This document shows, piece after piece, positions 26,077 through 35,174 of a stretch of DNA of 64,000 bases. Source of the stretch: Brevibacterium antiquum (lineage in GTDB: Bacteria > Actinomycetota > Actinomycetes > Actinomycetales > Brevibacteriaceae). Both the position numbers and the translations under genes were made by a program. The notes beneath the pieces were generated by a model. The model saw only the letters and a list, made by a program, of their open reading frames with translations, searched no databases and had not been told where the DNA came from. The stretch covers positions 415,203 to 479,202 of the forward strand of contig NZ_JABASX010000003.1 of the NCBI RefSeq assembly GCF_016107655.1, read 5' to 3'. Positions within the stretch are counted from its first letter, which is position 1, and every line of letters starts with the position of its first letter.

Positions 26077-27300
26077 ATGACCTCAATCCCGCGAAGGGCG
26101 AGCCGTCCTGTGCTTGCGGCGGCCGTGATCAGCACATTCGCACTGACCCTCGGCGCCTGTGGTGGGGGCGGTGGAAGCGGTGACTCCGGTGGCGACGGCT
26201 CGGTCGTCATCGGCTATACCGGCCCCCTGAGCGGCGGCGGCGCGGCCTATGGAGAGAACGTCCAGACTGGCCTCCAGATGGCTGTCGATGACCTCAACAA
26301 GGATGGGCTCGAAGTCGACGGGAAGAAGGTCACCATCGAGCTCAAATCCCTTGATGACAAGTACGCGCCCTCCACCGCGGCCAGCAACGCTCAGCGACTG
26401 GCAGACCAGGACAAAGCGCCAGTCGTCGTCTCCCCCAACGCCGGCGCGATCAAAGCGATCCAGCAGATCAACAACGGCCGATCCAAGTTCATGATCTCCG
26501 CGTACACCTCGGATCCCGCCATCGTGCAGTCTGACAATCCGCTGACGATGATGATTCCGCCGAATTTCGAGTCCTACGCCAAGCCGTTCACCGAACAGGG
26601 AATGAAGAATGGTGGCAAGAAGCTCGCGCTGCTCGGTACACAGAGTGAATACGGTCAGCAGTGGACGAAGGCGATCACGGACGAGTGGAAGAAGGCGGAC
26701 GGCAAGATCGGTGCAGACAACAGCATTGACTACGCCACCGTGTCTGACTTCGCAGGCCCTGTCTCGAAGGCCCTGTCCGAGAAGCCGGACAGCATCTTCG
26801 TCGGTGGCCCCTCACAGCCGACCGCGCTGATCATGGAAGAAGCGAAGAAGCAGGGCTTCAAGGGCAGCTTCCTCGTCATGGACCAGGCGAAGCTCGACGA
26901 GATGGCGACCGTGACGAAGCCCAAGAACCTGACGAATTCCGTCGGGGTGCTGCCTGTCAAGGAATACGATGATCCGGGCACGAAGGGCTTCCTGAAGAAG
27001 TTCGCGGAGGTTGCCGGTGAGAAGAAGGTGGCAACCAGCGAGACGGCACTGAACTATCAGAGCATCGCGATCATCGCCAAGGCGATGGAAGTCGCAGGGA
27101 CCACCAGCGATCCCGAGAAGATCCGGGCGGCAGTACCGGATGCGCTGAGCAAGGTCGACGACAAGTACAAAGTCAACGGCTTCCCGACGAAAATCACTGA
27201 TCAAGGGCATTTGATGAATCCCGATTTGGAGGTCACTTACCTGGACAAGGACGAGAAGTACACGAAGGTACCCGTCGAACAGGTTTCCGACGCCAAGTAG
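26077..27300 (+). CDS. livK: Branched-chain amino acid ABC transporter substrate-binding lipoprotein
   Basis: 407 aa. Lipoprotein signal with lipobox LGAC followed by a Gly-rich linker, so it is anchored outside the membrane. The mature protein begins VVIGYTGPLSGGGAAYGENVQTGLQMAVDDLN, the standard type I fold of Leu/Ile/Val-binding proteins, with SPNAGAIKAIQQI and a LGTQSEYGQQW hinge region. It is the first gene of a complete livKHMGF set, with AAAGGAG before the ATG. The ligand could be branched-chain amino acids, but related systems also take up amides, urea or aromatic acids. Confidence 0.9.
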   Translation: MTSIPRRASRPVLAAAVISTFALTLGACGGGGGSGDSGGDGSVVIGYTGPLSGGGAAYGENVQTGLQMAVDDLNKDGLEVDGKKVTIELKSLDDKYAPSTAASNAQRLADQDKAPVVVSPNAGAIKAIQQINNGRSKFMISAYTSDPAIVQSDNPLTMMIPPNFESYAKPFTEQGMKNGGKKLALLGTQSEYGQQWTKAITDEWKKADGKIGADNSIDYATVSDFAGPVSKALSEKPDSIFVGGPSQPTALIMEEAKKQGFKGSFLVMDQAKLDEMATVTKPKNLTNSVGVLPVKEYDDPGTKGFLKKFAEVAGEKKVATSETALNYQSIAIIAKAMEVAGTTSDPEKIRAAVPDALSKVDDKYKVNGFPTKITDQGHLMNPDLEVTYLDKDEKYTKVPVEQVSDAK

Positions 27301-27321
27301 TCTCCACCGTCGGCGCTTCCC

Positions 27322-27352
27322 ACAGCGGGGTATGAGCTTCATACCCCGCTGT
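27322..27352 (+). terminator. Hairpin between livK and livH
   Basis: Perfect 14-bp stem (27322-27335 with 27339-27352) and a 3-nt loop, 34 bp before the livH ATG, with no T-run. It probably acts as an attenuator or 3' stabiliser that lets the binding protein be made in excess over the permeases. Confidence 0.65.
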
Positions 27353-27385
27353 CGCGCCGTCTGACGTCCTGTGAGGATTCGCTTC

Positions 27386-28252
27386 ATGACACTTTTCACC
27401 CAACAGCTCTTCAACGGCGTTGCACTCGGCGGTGTGTACTGCCTTGCCGCAATCGGCCTGACACTGGTCTTCGGCGTCCTGCGCATTCCCAACCTCGCGC
27501 ACGGTTCGCTGTACATGCTCGGCGCCTATGTCACGTACTTCTTTCTGACCACTGTCGGTGTGCCCTACGTGGCTGCCATCGGCATTGCGGCGCTCATCCT
27601 GTTCGTCCTCGGTGTGCTGCTCGAACGCTTGGTCTTCCACCCGCTGCGCAACTCACCGCACACTCATCACATGATTGCCGCCATCGGTGCTATGTTCTTC
27701 TTCCAGGCCGTCGCGCAGGCGATCTGGGGTGCTGATTTCCGGCGGATGGAGACACCGATCTCCGGGAGCGTGCACATTCTGGGCGCAGAGATCTCCGCCC
27801 AGCGCATCGTGATCATCGTGACTGCGGTCGTTGTGCTCTCCCTGCTGACTTGGTTCATCAAACGGTCCATTCACGGCCAGACGATCGAGGCAATCGAACA
27901 GGATCGCACCGGAGCCGCTCTGGTCGGGATCAACCCCGCGATGGTCTCGATGCTCACCTTGGGCCTATCGGCACTGCTGGTGACAATCGCCGCCGGTCTC
28001 GTGTCTCCCATCAACCTCCTCTCCCCCACCATGGGTGATTCGCTCAACCTCAAGGTGTTCGCGATCATCATCCTCGGCGGGCTTGGTTCACTGCCGGGCG
28101 CCATCGTCGGCAGCTTCGCACTCGCCATCGCCGAGACGATGACATCGACGTACATCTCCTCGGCCGTCGGAGAGGCCGTGGCCTTCATCGTTCTGGTGGC
28201 GGTCCTGGCGATCAAACCCACGGGCCTGTTCGCAAAGGCGGTGCAGCGATGA
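27386..28252 (+). CDS. livH: Branched-chain amino acid ABC transporter permease LivH
   Basis: 288-aa inner membrane permease starting at ATG 27386 (GAGGA 8 bp upstream). The GTG at 27371 has no ribosome site. About eight helices, N-terminal QLFNGVALGGVYCLAAIGLTLVFGVLRIPNLAHGS, and the EAA-like coupling loop ALVGINPAMVSMLTLGLSALL, then ILGGLGSLPGAIVGSF. Followed by livM with an ATGA overlap. Confidence 0.92.
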   Translation: MTLFTQQLFNGVALGGVYCLAAIGLTLVFGVLRIPNLAHGSLYMLGAYVTYFFLTTVGVPYVAAIGIAALILFVLGVLLERLVFHPLRNSPHTHHMIAAIGAMFFFQAVAQAIWGADFRRMETPISGSVHILGAEISAQRIVIIVTAVVVLSLLTWFIKRSIHGQTIEAIEQDRTGAALVGINPAMVSMLTLGLSALLVTIAAGLVSPINLLSPTMGDSLNLKVFAIIILGGLGSLPGAIVGSFALAIAETMTSTYISSAVGEAVAFIVLVAVLAIKPTGLFAKAVQR

Positions 28253-29397
28253 GTGCACTGAAGAATCCTCGAATCATCGGAACCTTGGCCGTGTTGCTCA
28301 TCATTGCCCTGACACCAGTGGCATTCGGCGATGAGAATTACATCATGCGAGTGATCACCGTCGGCCTGTGTTCGGCGATCGCGGTCTACGGGATGAACAT
28401 CATCCTCGGCTTCACAGGCCAGCTGTCTCTGGCCCAAGGCGGCTTCTTCGGCATCGGAGCATACGCAGTCGGCTTGCTGACAACCGATTTCGATTGGTCG
28501 TTCTGGCAGGCTTTCCTCGTCGGAGTGGTCGGCACTTCTGCCATCGGGTACCTGTCCGGACTGATCGCACTGCGCACGAAGGACGAGTACTTCGCCATCT
28601 TCACGATGGCCATCGGCTTCATCATCTACCTGACCATCAGCCGGTGGGAGGCGGTGACTCACGCCCATTCCGGCGTCAACAATGTGAAGTTCCCCGAGGC
28701 AGGAGACATCGTGGACTTCAGCAATCCGACAGCGATGTTCTACCTCGTCTTCATCATTCTGCTGATCTGCGTCTACATCACCTACGCGATTCGACGCTCC
28801 AGCGTTGGACGCACGCTGCTGACGATTCGAACCAGCGAGGACCTTGCCGATGCGATCGGCGTCAATGTGGGGCTGAGCAAGCAGCTCGCGTTCGCCGCCT
28901 CGGCGTTCTTCGGCGGGATCGGCGGCGGCCTCTACGCCTCTGTGGTCGGTTTCATAGGCCCCGATGCGGCGACCGTGGACAAGACCTTCGAGTTCCTGAT
29001 GTTCATCCTGGTCGGAGGAATGGGCACGGTCGCGGGGCCACTGGTGGGCACCATGATTGTGACCTTCCTGTTCGAACTCTTCCAGGACTTCCAGGCCTAC
29101 CGTTTCATCGTTCTCGGACCCATCATCATTGCTCTTGTGATCTTCGCACCTCGCGGAATCGTGGGGTATCTGGGAGGGTTCATCGACAAACGAGCTCGGA
29201 AGCGACGAATCGGTTCCGCCCACAAGGATGGGGCTGCCCGGTCGCAGGGCACCGCACAGGCAGGCGGCACGGCCACGAAGGACGACTCTGTTCGGGCCGA
29301 CAAGTCTGCCAACTCAGACGGCTCCACTCGTGCCGGGGCTGCTGAACGCAGGGAAACGACTGCCGACACCATCACCACCGACGATGAGGAGAAGTGA
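28249..29397 (+). CDS. livM: Branched-chain amino acid ABC transporter permease LivM
   Basis: 382-aa second permease. [26 protein letters not shown] and the loop [31 protein letters not shown] are family hallmarks. The last ~75 residues are a Lys/Arg/Asp/Thr-rich hydrophilic cytoplasmic tail ([15 protein letters not shown]...), longer than usual and low complexity. Overlaps livH (ATGA) and livG by one base. Confidence 0.92.
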   Translation: MSALKNPRIIGTLAVLLIIALTPVAFGDENYIMRVITVGLCSAIAVYGMNIILGFTGQLSLAQGGFFGIGAYAVGLLTTDFDWSFWQAFLVGVVGTSAIGYLSGLIALRTKDEYFAIFTMAIGFIIYLTISRWEAVTHAHSGVNNVKFPEAGDIVDFSNPTAMFYLVFIILLICVYITYAIRRSSVGRTLLTIRTSEDLADAIGVNVGLSKQLAFAASAFFGGIGGGLYASVVGFIGPDAATVDKTFEFLMFILVGGMGTVAGPLVGTMIVTFLFELFQDFQAYRFIVLGPIIIALVIFAPRGIVGYLGGFIDKRARKRRIGSAHKDGAARSQGTAQAGGTATKDDSVRADKSANSDGSTRAGAAERRETTADTITTDDEEK

Positions 29398-30167
29398 TGC
29401 TGCTCGAAATTCGAGGGCTCGGAAAGCGCTTCGGCGGCCTCGATGCCGTGAAGAACGTCGATCTCGATGTGCAGGAAGGACAGATCACCGCTGTGATCGG
29501 CCCGAACGGTGCCGGCAAGTCAACGCTGTTCAATCTCATCCACGGGTTCTATCGCCCCACCGCCGGAACCGTGTCCTTCAACGGTCGGGATATCACACAG
29601 TCGTCTCCGCACAACTCGGTCAACGGGGGTATTGCGCGAACCTTCCAGACGACGCACCTCTTCGACGATTCCACGCTGTTGGAGAACGTGTTGGCCGGTC
29701 GCATCGTGCGTTCGAAGTCCAATGTGTTCGACGCGATCTTCCACACTCCGCGGCATCGACGTGAATCCGCACTCAACCACGACAAGGCACTCGAGGCACT
29801 CGATTTCTGCGGTGTCGCCGAGTTCCGACACGATCTTGCGTCAAATGTGCCGCAAGAAGTGCAGAAGCGCACGGCTGTGGCCATGGCGTTGGCGACCGAA
29901 CCGGAGCTGATACTCCTCGATGAGCCGGCTGGAGGCATTCCCGAGGAGGAGACGACGGACTTCGGCAACCTCATCCGTTCCCTGCCCAGTCGCGGGGTCT
30001 CGGTGCTGTTGGTCGAACACAAGATGTCGATGATCATGGACCTGGCGGACACGATCCTCGTCCTCGATCACGGCCAGAAGCTGGCGATCGGCTCCCCAGC
30101 GGAGATCCAGAGCAATCCAGACGTGATTCGTGCCTACCTGGGATCGACCAAGGATGAGGAGAACTGA
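29397..30167 (+). CDS. livG: Branched-chain amino acid ABC transporter ATP-binding protein LivG
   Basis: 256-aa ATPase. Walker [10 protein letters not shown], the Q-loop region with [20 protein letters not shown], a Walker [13 protein letters not shown] and H-loop VEHKM. The expected LSGGQ-like signature is divergent: the position before Walker B reads [17 protein letters not shown], so a canonical signature is lacking, which I flag. ATG 29397 is chosen over GTG 29394 because GAGGAG is well spaced; it overlaps the livM TGA by one base. Confidence 0.88.
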   Translation: MLLEIRGLGKRFGGLDAVKNVDLDVQEGQITAVIGPNGAGKSTLFNLIHGFYRPTAGTVSFNGRDITQSSPHNSVNGGIARTFQTTHLFDDSTLLENVLAGRIVRSKSNVFDAIFHTPRHRRESALNHDKALEALDFCGVAEFRHDLASNVPQEVQKRTAVAMALATEPELILLDEPAGGIPEEETTDFGNLIRSLPSRGVSVLLVEHKMSMIMDLADTILVLDHGQKLAIGSPAEIQSNPDVIRAYLGSTKDEEN

Positions 30168-30871
30168 TGCTTTCTCTGGAGAACATAAGCGTCGGCTATG
30201 ACGCGACTGATGTGCTGCACGGGGTGAGCATCACCGCCCGGCCCGGTGAGCTGACCGTGATCCTTGGGGCGAACGGGTCTGGAAAGACCACCCTGTTCAA
30301 AACCATCAGCGGACTTCTGCGTACTCGCTCGGGAACGATCGAATACGACGGGCAGACGATCCAACGAACGCGCCCCAACAGCATCGTCAAGCGCGGCATC
30401 GCACATTGCCCCGAGGGGCGGCATCTGTTCGGAAAGATGTCAGTGGAGAAGAATCTTCGGCTGGGCACGTACCCGCACAGGGACCGCACCCGCACCGAGG
30501 AGATCCTTGACGAAGTGCTCGAGCTGTTTCCCATCCTGAAGGAGAAGTCGGCCCAGCCGGCAGGTTCGCTGTCAGGCGGGCAGCAGCAGATGGTGGCGAT
30601 CGGTCGCGCACTGATGTCGGATCCCAGTCTGCTGATCTTGGACGAGCCGTCTATGGGGTTGGCACCCCTCGTTGTCGAACAGGTGCTCGAGTCGATTGCC
30701 CAGATCAACAGGAACGGGATCGGGGTGCTGCTCAGTGAGCAGAATGCGAAGGCTTCATTGGCGATCGCTCACCGCGGTTATGTGCTGGCAGAAGGACGCG
30801 TCGTGCTCGCCGACGATGCCGACAAGCTGCTCGACAATCCCCAGGTGCAAGCAGCCTACCTGGGGCTGTGA
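30167..30871 (+). CDS. livF: Branched-chain amino acid ABC transporter ATP-binding protein LivF
   Basis: 234-aa partner ATPase with Walker A GANGSGKTT, a canonical signature LSGGQQQM, Walker B LLILDEPSMGLAP and SEQNAKASLAIAHRGYVLAEG. It pairs with LivG. Its ATG overlaps the livG stop (TGATG). The C-terminal YLGL codons and stop form the first copy of a 13-bp tandem repeat that continues past the gene. Confidence 0.93.
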   Translation: MLSLENISVGYDATDVLHGVSITARPGELTVILGANGSGKTTLFKTISGLLRTRSGTIEYDGQTIQRTRPNSIVKRGIAHCPEGRHLFGKMSVEKNLRLGTYPHRDRTRTEEILDEVLELFPILKEKSAQPAGSLSGGQQQMVAIGRALMSDPSLLILDEPSMGLAPLVVEQVLESIAQINRNGIGVLLSEQNAKASLAIAHRGYVLAEGRVVLADDADKLLDNPQVQAAYLGL

Positions 30872-30924
30872 GCTGGGGCTGTCAGCTGGGGCTGTCAGCT
30901 GGGGCTGTGAGCTGGGGCTGTGAG
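30860..30924. repeat. Five 13-bp tandem repeats spanning the livF stop codon
   Basis: CTGGGGCTGTGAG-type units (13 bp x 5, with G/C variation at one position) begin inside livF and run to 30924. The first copy encodes the last Leu-Gly-Leu and the TGA. Confidence 0.9.
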
Positions 30925-30948
30925 CGAGCTCGTTCGAACCGCTGACGC

Positions 30949-31569
30949 TCATTCGAAGCGTGAAACGTCTCCGGCCCCGACGCGTGCGACCTCCGGCACC
31001 CGACCGGTGAAGTCGATGACGGAGGTGGGAACTGTTCCCGGCACTCCCGATTCGATGACCACATCCACATCGTGGCCGATCTGATCGACGACATCGTCGG
31101 CCTGGGTCAGCGGGTCCTCTGCGCCAGGCAGCAGCAACGTCGATGACAGAATGGGTTCGCCCATTGCCTCAACAAGTGCCAGAGCTGTCACATTCTCCGG
31201 GATCCGCGCACCGACCGAGTGCTTCTTGGCGTGCATCATACGACGTGGGACTTCCTTCGTCGCCTTCATGATGAACGTGTAGGGTCCCGGGGTCATCGAC
31301 TTGATGACCCTGAAATCAGAGTTGTCGACGATGACGAACTGTCCCAACTGCGCGAAGTCGCGGCACATCAGAGTGAAGTGATGTTTCGAGTCCAACTGTC
31401 GGATGCGGGTGATCCGTTCGATCCCGGCCTTGTTGTCCAAGGCACAGCCCAGCGCATAGCACGAGTCTGTGGGGTAGGCGATCAGTCCGCCGTCCCGCAG
31501 AGTCTGCACGGCCTTGTCGATCATTCGGTTCTGTGGATTCTCAGGATGAATATTCAGTAGTGTCGCCAT
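30949..31569 (-). CDS. L-threonylcarbamoyladenylate synthase family protein (YciO/YrdC/Sua5 fold)
   Basis: 206 aa. Conserved AYPTDSCYALGCALDNK, RIRQLDSKHHFTLMCRDFAQLGQF, PGPYTFIMKATKEVP and GARIPENVTALALVEAMGEPILSSTLLLPG. The sequence follows the YciO subfamily rather than the essential TsaC/Sua5 (PTDTVYGL). Probable nucleotide/RNA-binding protein with possible role in t6A-related chemistry; YciO function is less certain than TsaC. Downstream of the AI-2E gene on the same strand. Confidence 0.85.
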   Translation of the reverse strand: MATLLNIHPENPQNRMIDKAVQTLRDGGLIAYPTDSCYALGCALDNKAGIERITRIRQLDSKHHFTLMCRDFAQLGQFVIVDNSDFRVIKSMTPGPYTFIMKATKEVPRRMMHAKKHSVGARIPENVTALALVEAMGEPILSSTLLLPGAEDPLTQADDVVDQIGHDVDVVIESGVPGTVPTSVIDFTGRVPEVARVGAGDVSRFE

Positions 31570-31653
31570 ACTTCATGCTAACCATTCACAGCGCACGAGG
31601 CGAGGGGCCAGGCGCAATCGCTCGGACAATTCTTTGCCCGTCGCCCCTCAGGG

Positions 31654-33006
31654 TCAGTTCGTCGGGGACTCGTCTGCCCGCGTCACAGGTGACTTGCCCG
31701 AGGTCGACACGGGAGCTTGTTCATCAGGTGACTCAGGAGTCTCGCCTTCTACCGCCGTCCCAGGGACGTCGTCCCCCGACGTCCCAGAGGCAGCTTCCCC
31801 GGAGGTCGCCGAGGTGGTGCTGTGCTCTGATCGGCCCGAAGGCGCAGTCGGAGAGTCCTCCTCAGCAGTCCCGAGAGGCGACACCGGTGGTTCCTCCGTC
31901 GACGAATTCGCAGTCCCCGGGTCGGAGGCGATGAGGATGTTCACCCATTTCGCCTTCGGGTCCGCGTCGACGAGCAGCGCCTTCAACAGCAGTGTCGCAG
32001 GCAGCGCGAGCAGTGCGCCGAGCCATCCGAACACCCACACCCAGAACAGCAGCGACAGGAAGGACACCAACGGTGTGACTCCGACCGACTCTCCTGTGAA
32101 CTTCGGTTGGATGATCGATTGGATGACGAAGTTGAGCACGCTGTAGGCGATGACGACCCACAGGCCCGCCTGCCACCCGCCGTCGACGAGCGCGAGCAGC
32201 GCGGGAGGAATGAGACCGATGACGAAACCGATGTTCGGAATGTAGTTCGTCAGGAATGCCAGCACACCCCAGACCCAGATCAGCGGCACATCGATGATTG
32301 CCAAGGCGATGACGTCGAGGAGAGCGACGATGAGGCCGAAGACCGTCGCCACGATCCAATAGCGTCGGACTCCGCTGGCGAAGCCGCCCAGCGAAGCCGA
32401 CAGCGAGGGTTTGACGTCAAGCAGCATCCGCATGCGCCGGTCGAAGCCCATGGAGTCCATGGCCACGAAGAACACTGCCATCACCACAGTGGTGAGCAGG
32501 CCCGCAACAAGCGAGACATTGGTCAGCAGCGGATAGACGGCATCGATGAGGGATCTGACGTTGAACTGTTTGAACTGCTCTTCGAGCACCGAGGAGGTGA
32601 CACCGATGTCGGACAGGAAGGCCAAGGCGCTCTGATAGGTCGCCACGAGCCGTTCGCCGTAGCTGGGGATGAGGAGCACGAGTTCGGCGACGGACCATGC
32701 CGTCAGCCCGAAGAACCCGAAGATCATCACAAGTACGAGGATCACCGAGACGCAGGCACCGATTGCCCGTGGGACCTTCAGCCTGGTCAGATACTTCTGC
32801 AGCGGATAGACGACGATGTAGAAGTTCAGCGCCAGGAACACCGGAGCGGCGATGTCCTGCAGTCCTCTGAAGAACATCAGAGTATACGCGAGACCGGCAA
32901 GAGTCAGCGCAACTACCAGCACCCTGGCTGGCTGACTCGTATGCCAAGGACGATGCTCCCGAGTCAGCCCCTGCGGCTGCTCGCGGACCTGACCGTCATC
33001 GCTCAC
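31654..33006 (-). CDS. AI-2E family transporter (TqsA/YdiK-like permease)
   Basis: 450 aa, about eight helices. Family pattern: an N-terminal pair, a long amphipathic mid region (EQFKQFNVRSLIDAVYPLLTNVSLVAGLLTTVVMAVFFVAMD), then PLIWVWGVLAFLTNYIPNIGFVIGLIPPALLALVDGG and IIQPKFTGESVGVTPLVSFLSLLFWVWVFGWLGALLALP. The last ~90 residues are Ser/Thr/Pro/Glu-rich and disordered. The AI-2 label is historical; some members are Na+(Li+)/H+ antiporters. It starts at GTG 33006, exactly at the Der stop, with no gap. Confidence 0.85.
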   Translation of the reverse strand: MSDDGQVREQPQGLTREHRPWHTSQPARVLVVALTLAGLAYTLMFFRGLQDIAAPVFLALNFYIVVYPLQKYLTRLKVPRAIGACVSVILVLVMIFGFFGLTAWSVAELVLLIPSYGERLVATYQSALAFLSDIGVTSSVLEEQFKQFNVRSLIDAVYPLLTNVSLVAGLLTTVVMAVFFVAMDSMGFDRRMRMLLDVKPSLSASLGGFASGVRRYWIVATVFGLIVALLDVIALAIIDVPLIWVWGVLAFLTNYIPNIGFVIGLIPPALLALVDGGWQAGLWVVIAYSVLNFVIQSIIQPKFTGESVGVTPLVSFLSLLFWVWVFGWLGALLALPATLLLKALLVDADPKAKWVNILIASDPGTANSSTEEPPVSPLGTAEEDSPTAPSGRSEHSTTSATSGEAASGTSGDDVPGTAVEGETPESPDEQAPVSTSGKSPVTRADESPTN

Positions 33007-34518
33007 TCAGCGCCCTTTCCGCTTCTCCCTGATCCGCATCGACACCTCGATGGGGGTTCCCTTGAACCCGAACGTCTCACGCAGACGCCTGATGATGAAA
33101 CGACGATACCCCGGATCGAGGAAGCCGGAGGTGAAGAGCACGAATTTCGGCGGGCGAGACTGTGCCTGGGTTCCGAACAGGATCCTCGGCTGCTTGCCTC
33201 CGCGCACCGGGTGGGGGTTCGCTGCGACCAGTTCCCCGAGAAATGCGTTGAGTCGTCCGGTCGGGATGCGCGTGTCCCACCCCTCCAGAGCCGCTTCCAT
33301 CGCTGGGACCAACTTGTCGGCGTGGCGTCCCGTCTTCGCCGAGATGTTCACTCGCGGCGCCCAGGCCACATGTGCCAGGTCCCGTTCGATCTCACGTTCG
33401 AGGTAGTAGCGACGTTCGTCGTCGAGCAGATCCCACTTGTTGAACGCCAGCACCACGGCACGACCCGCCTCGGCGGCCGTCGTGACGATGCGGACGTCCT
33501 GTTCACTCAGCGGTTCCTGGACCTCGAGGAGGACCAGTGCCAGCTCAGCGCGTTCCAGAGCGGTCTGGGTGCGCAGCGCCGCATAGAAGTCAGCACCGCT
33601 GGCCTGATGTGCTCGACGGCGGATGCCAGCGGTGTCAACGAAACGCCACTGCTTGTCACCGAGCTCGATGAGTTCGTCGACCGGGTCCCGGGTGGTGCCG
33701 GCGACATTGTCCACGAGCACACGGTCGGAGCCGATGAGCTGGTTGAGCAGGGAGGACTTTCCGACATTCGGTCGACCCACCAGAGCAATCCGGCGCGGTC
33801 CGCCCTCTTCGATGCGGGTTTCGACGGCGGAGACCTCGGGCAGGATGGTCAGCACTTCGTCGAGGAGGTCAGCGACCCCGCGACCGTGGAGTCCGGACAC
33901 CGTCCATGGCTGTCCCAGGCCCAGGCCCCAGAGCTCGGCGGCCATGAGCTCGCCGCGTTCGTCATCGACCTTGTTCGCTGCCAGGATGACGGGCTTCTTC
34001 TTCCTCCGCAGCATCTTCACGACCAGTTCATCGGTCGCGGTCGGGCCGGTCGTCGCATCCACGACGAGGACCACTGCATCGGCCATGTCGACTGCGACCT
34101 CGGACTGGATCGCGATGCGAGAGGCCATGCCCTTGGAATCGGAGTCCCAGCCGCCGGTGTCGACGAGGGTGAATTCCTTCGTGTTCCATTCCGCCCGGTA
34201 GCTCACCCGGTCACGGGTGACTCCGGGGACGTCTTCGACCACGGCTTCGCGGCGGCCGAGGATCCTGTTGACCAGGGTCGATTTGCCCACGTTGGGGCGA
34301 CCGACGACGGCCAGGACGGGATCAGCCCCGCGGGACTCTTCGTCTTCGAACTCGAAGCCGTAGGCGTCGAGCAGTGCCCGGTCTTCGTCTTCGAGGTCGT
34401 AGCTGGAGAGACCGGCCTCGAGAGCAGTCGCCCTCTTCTCGGCCTCCTCGTCGCTGATGTTCTCGAGACGCTCGGCAAGATGCTCGTCCGGGTTCTCGTG
34501 GAATTCTGATTCAGTCAT
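33007..34518 (-). CDS. der: Ribosome biogenesis GTPase Der (EngA)
   Basis: 503 aa, with two tandem G domains and a C-terminal KH-like domain. G domain 1: [30 protein letters not shown] domain 2: [29 protein letters not shown]. Der promotes 50S subunit maturation. The N-terminal ~65 residues before the first G1 motif are acidic and typical of the actinobacterial form. Der follows cmk with an ATGA overlap, as in mycobacteria. Confidence 0.97.
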   Translation of the reverse strand: MTESEFHENPDEHLAERLENISDEEAEKRATALEAGLSSYDLEDEDRALLDAYGFEFEDEESRGADPVLAVVGRPNVGKSTLVNRILGRREAVVEDVPGVTRDRVSYRAEWNTKEFTLVDTGGWDSDSKGMASRIAIQSEVAVDMADAVVLVVDATTGPTATDELVVKMLRRKKKPVILAANKVDDERGELMAAELWGLGLGQPWTVSGLHGRGVADLLDEVLTILPEVSAVETRIEEGGPRRIALVGRPNVGKSSLLNQLIGSDRVLVDNVAGTTRDPVDELIELGDKQWRFVDTAGIRRRAHQASGADFYAALRTQTALERAELALVLLEVQEPLSEQDVRIVTTAAEAGRAVVLAFNKWDLLDDERRYYLEREIERDLAHVAWAPRVNISAKTGRHADKLVPAMEAALEGWDTRIPTGRLNAFLGELVAANPHPVRGGKQPRILFGTQAQSRPPKFVLFTSGFLDPGYRRFIIRRLRETFGFKGTPIEVSMRIREKRKGR

Positions 34519-35174
34519 TGTGAGTCCTTCACCAGTTTCAGCACCGTCTCGACCACCTGGTCGAAATCGATGTCACTGGTATCGAGTGTGTAGACGCCTT
34601 CGGAGGCCTCTAGGAAGCTTGTTGTCGCTGAGTCCTTGGCGTCACGGCCTGTGACCTGGGATTGGGTGGCGGCGACAGCCTCGGCGTCGGCATTTCCGTG
34701 GAGCTCCTTGGCCCGGCGGGCCACGCGCACCTCGTCACGAGCGGTCATGAGGATGCGGACCGGGGCATCCGGAGCCACGACGGTCGTGATGTCACGCCCC
34801 TCGACGACGATTCCCTCGGGCGCTGCGGCGATGATGGTCCGCTGCATGTCGATGAGCTCTTCGCGGGCGTCGACGACGGCAGACACAGTCTGCACGTTCT
34901 CCGATACCTCGGGTTCACGGATCTCCTCGCTGACATCAATTCCGTCGACGGAGACGAAGAACTCGTCCGGATCGGTGGAGATCTCCAGGTCGACCCCGCG
35001 CACCTGTTCGAGGACGTCGACCGGGTCGCTCACACCCCGGTTCAGGCACAGCCAGGCCATCGCACGGTACATGGCACCCGTGTCGAGGTAGCTGTAGCCC
35101 AATCGGCGGGCCGTTTCCTTCGCGGTGCTCGACTTGCCGACCCCGCTTGGTCCGTCAATGGCGACGACGCTCAT
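34515..35174 (-). CDS. cmk: Cytidylate kinase
   Basis: 219 aa. P-loop [53 protein letters not shown] and the LID region RAKELHG, all typical of CMP kinase. It phosphorylates CMP/dCMP. Sandwiched between tyrA and der with 4-bp overlaps on both sides. Confidence 0.97.
   Translation of the reverse strand: MSVVAIDGPSGVGKSSTAKETARRLGYSYLDTGAMYRAMAWLCLNRGVSDPVDVLEQVRGVDLEISTDPDEFFVSVDGIDVSEEIREPEVSENVQTVSAVVDAREELIDMQRTIIAAAPEGIVVEGRDITTVVAPDAPVRILMTARDEVRVARRAKELHGNADAEAVAATQSQVTGRDAKDSATTSFLEASEGVYTLDTSDIDFDQVVETVLKLVKDSQ

Noticed and set aside
32107..34509. 800-codon plus-strand frame antisense to der and the AI-2E gene
   Set aside because: Asp/Glu/His-rich shadow of high-GC minus-strand genes; Der motifs are complete on the minus strand.
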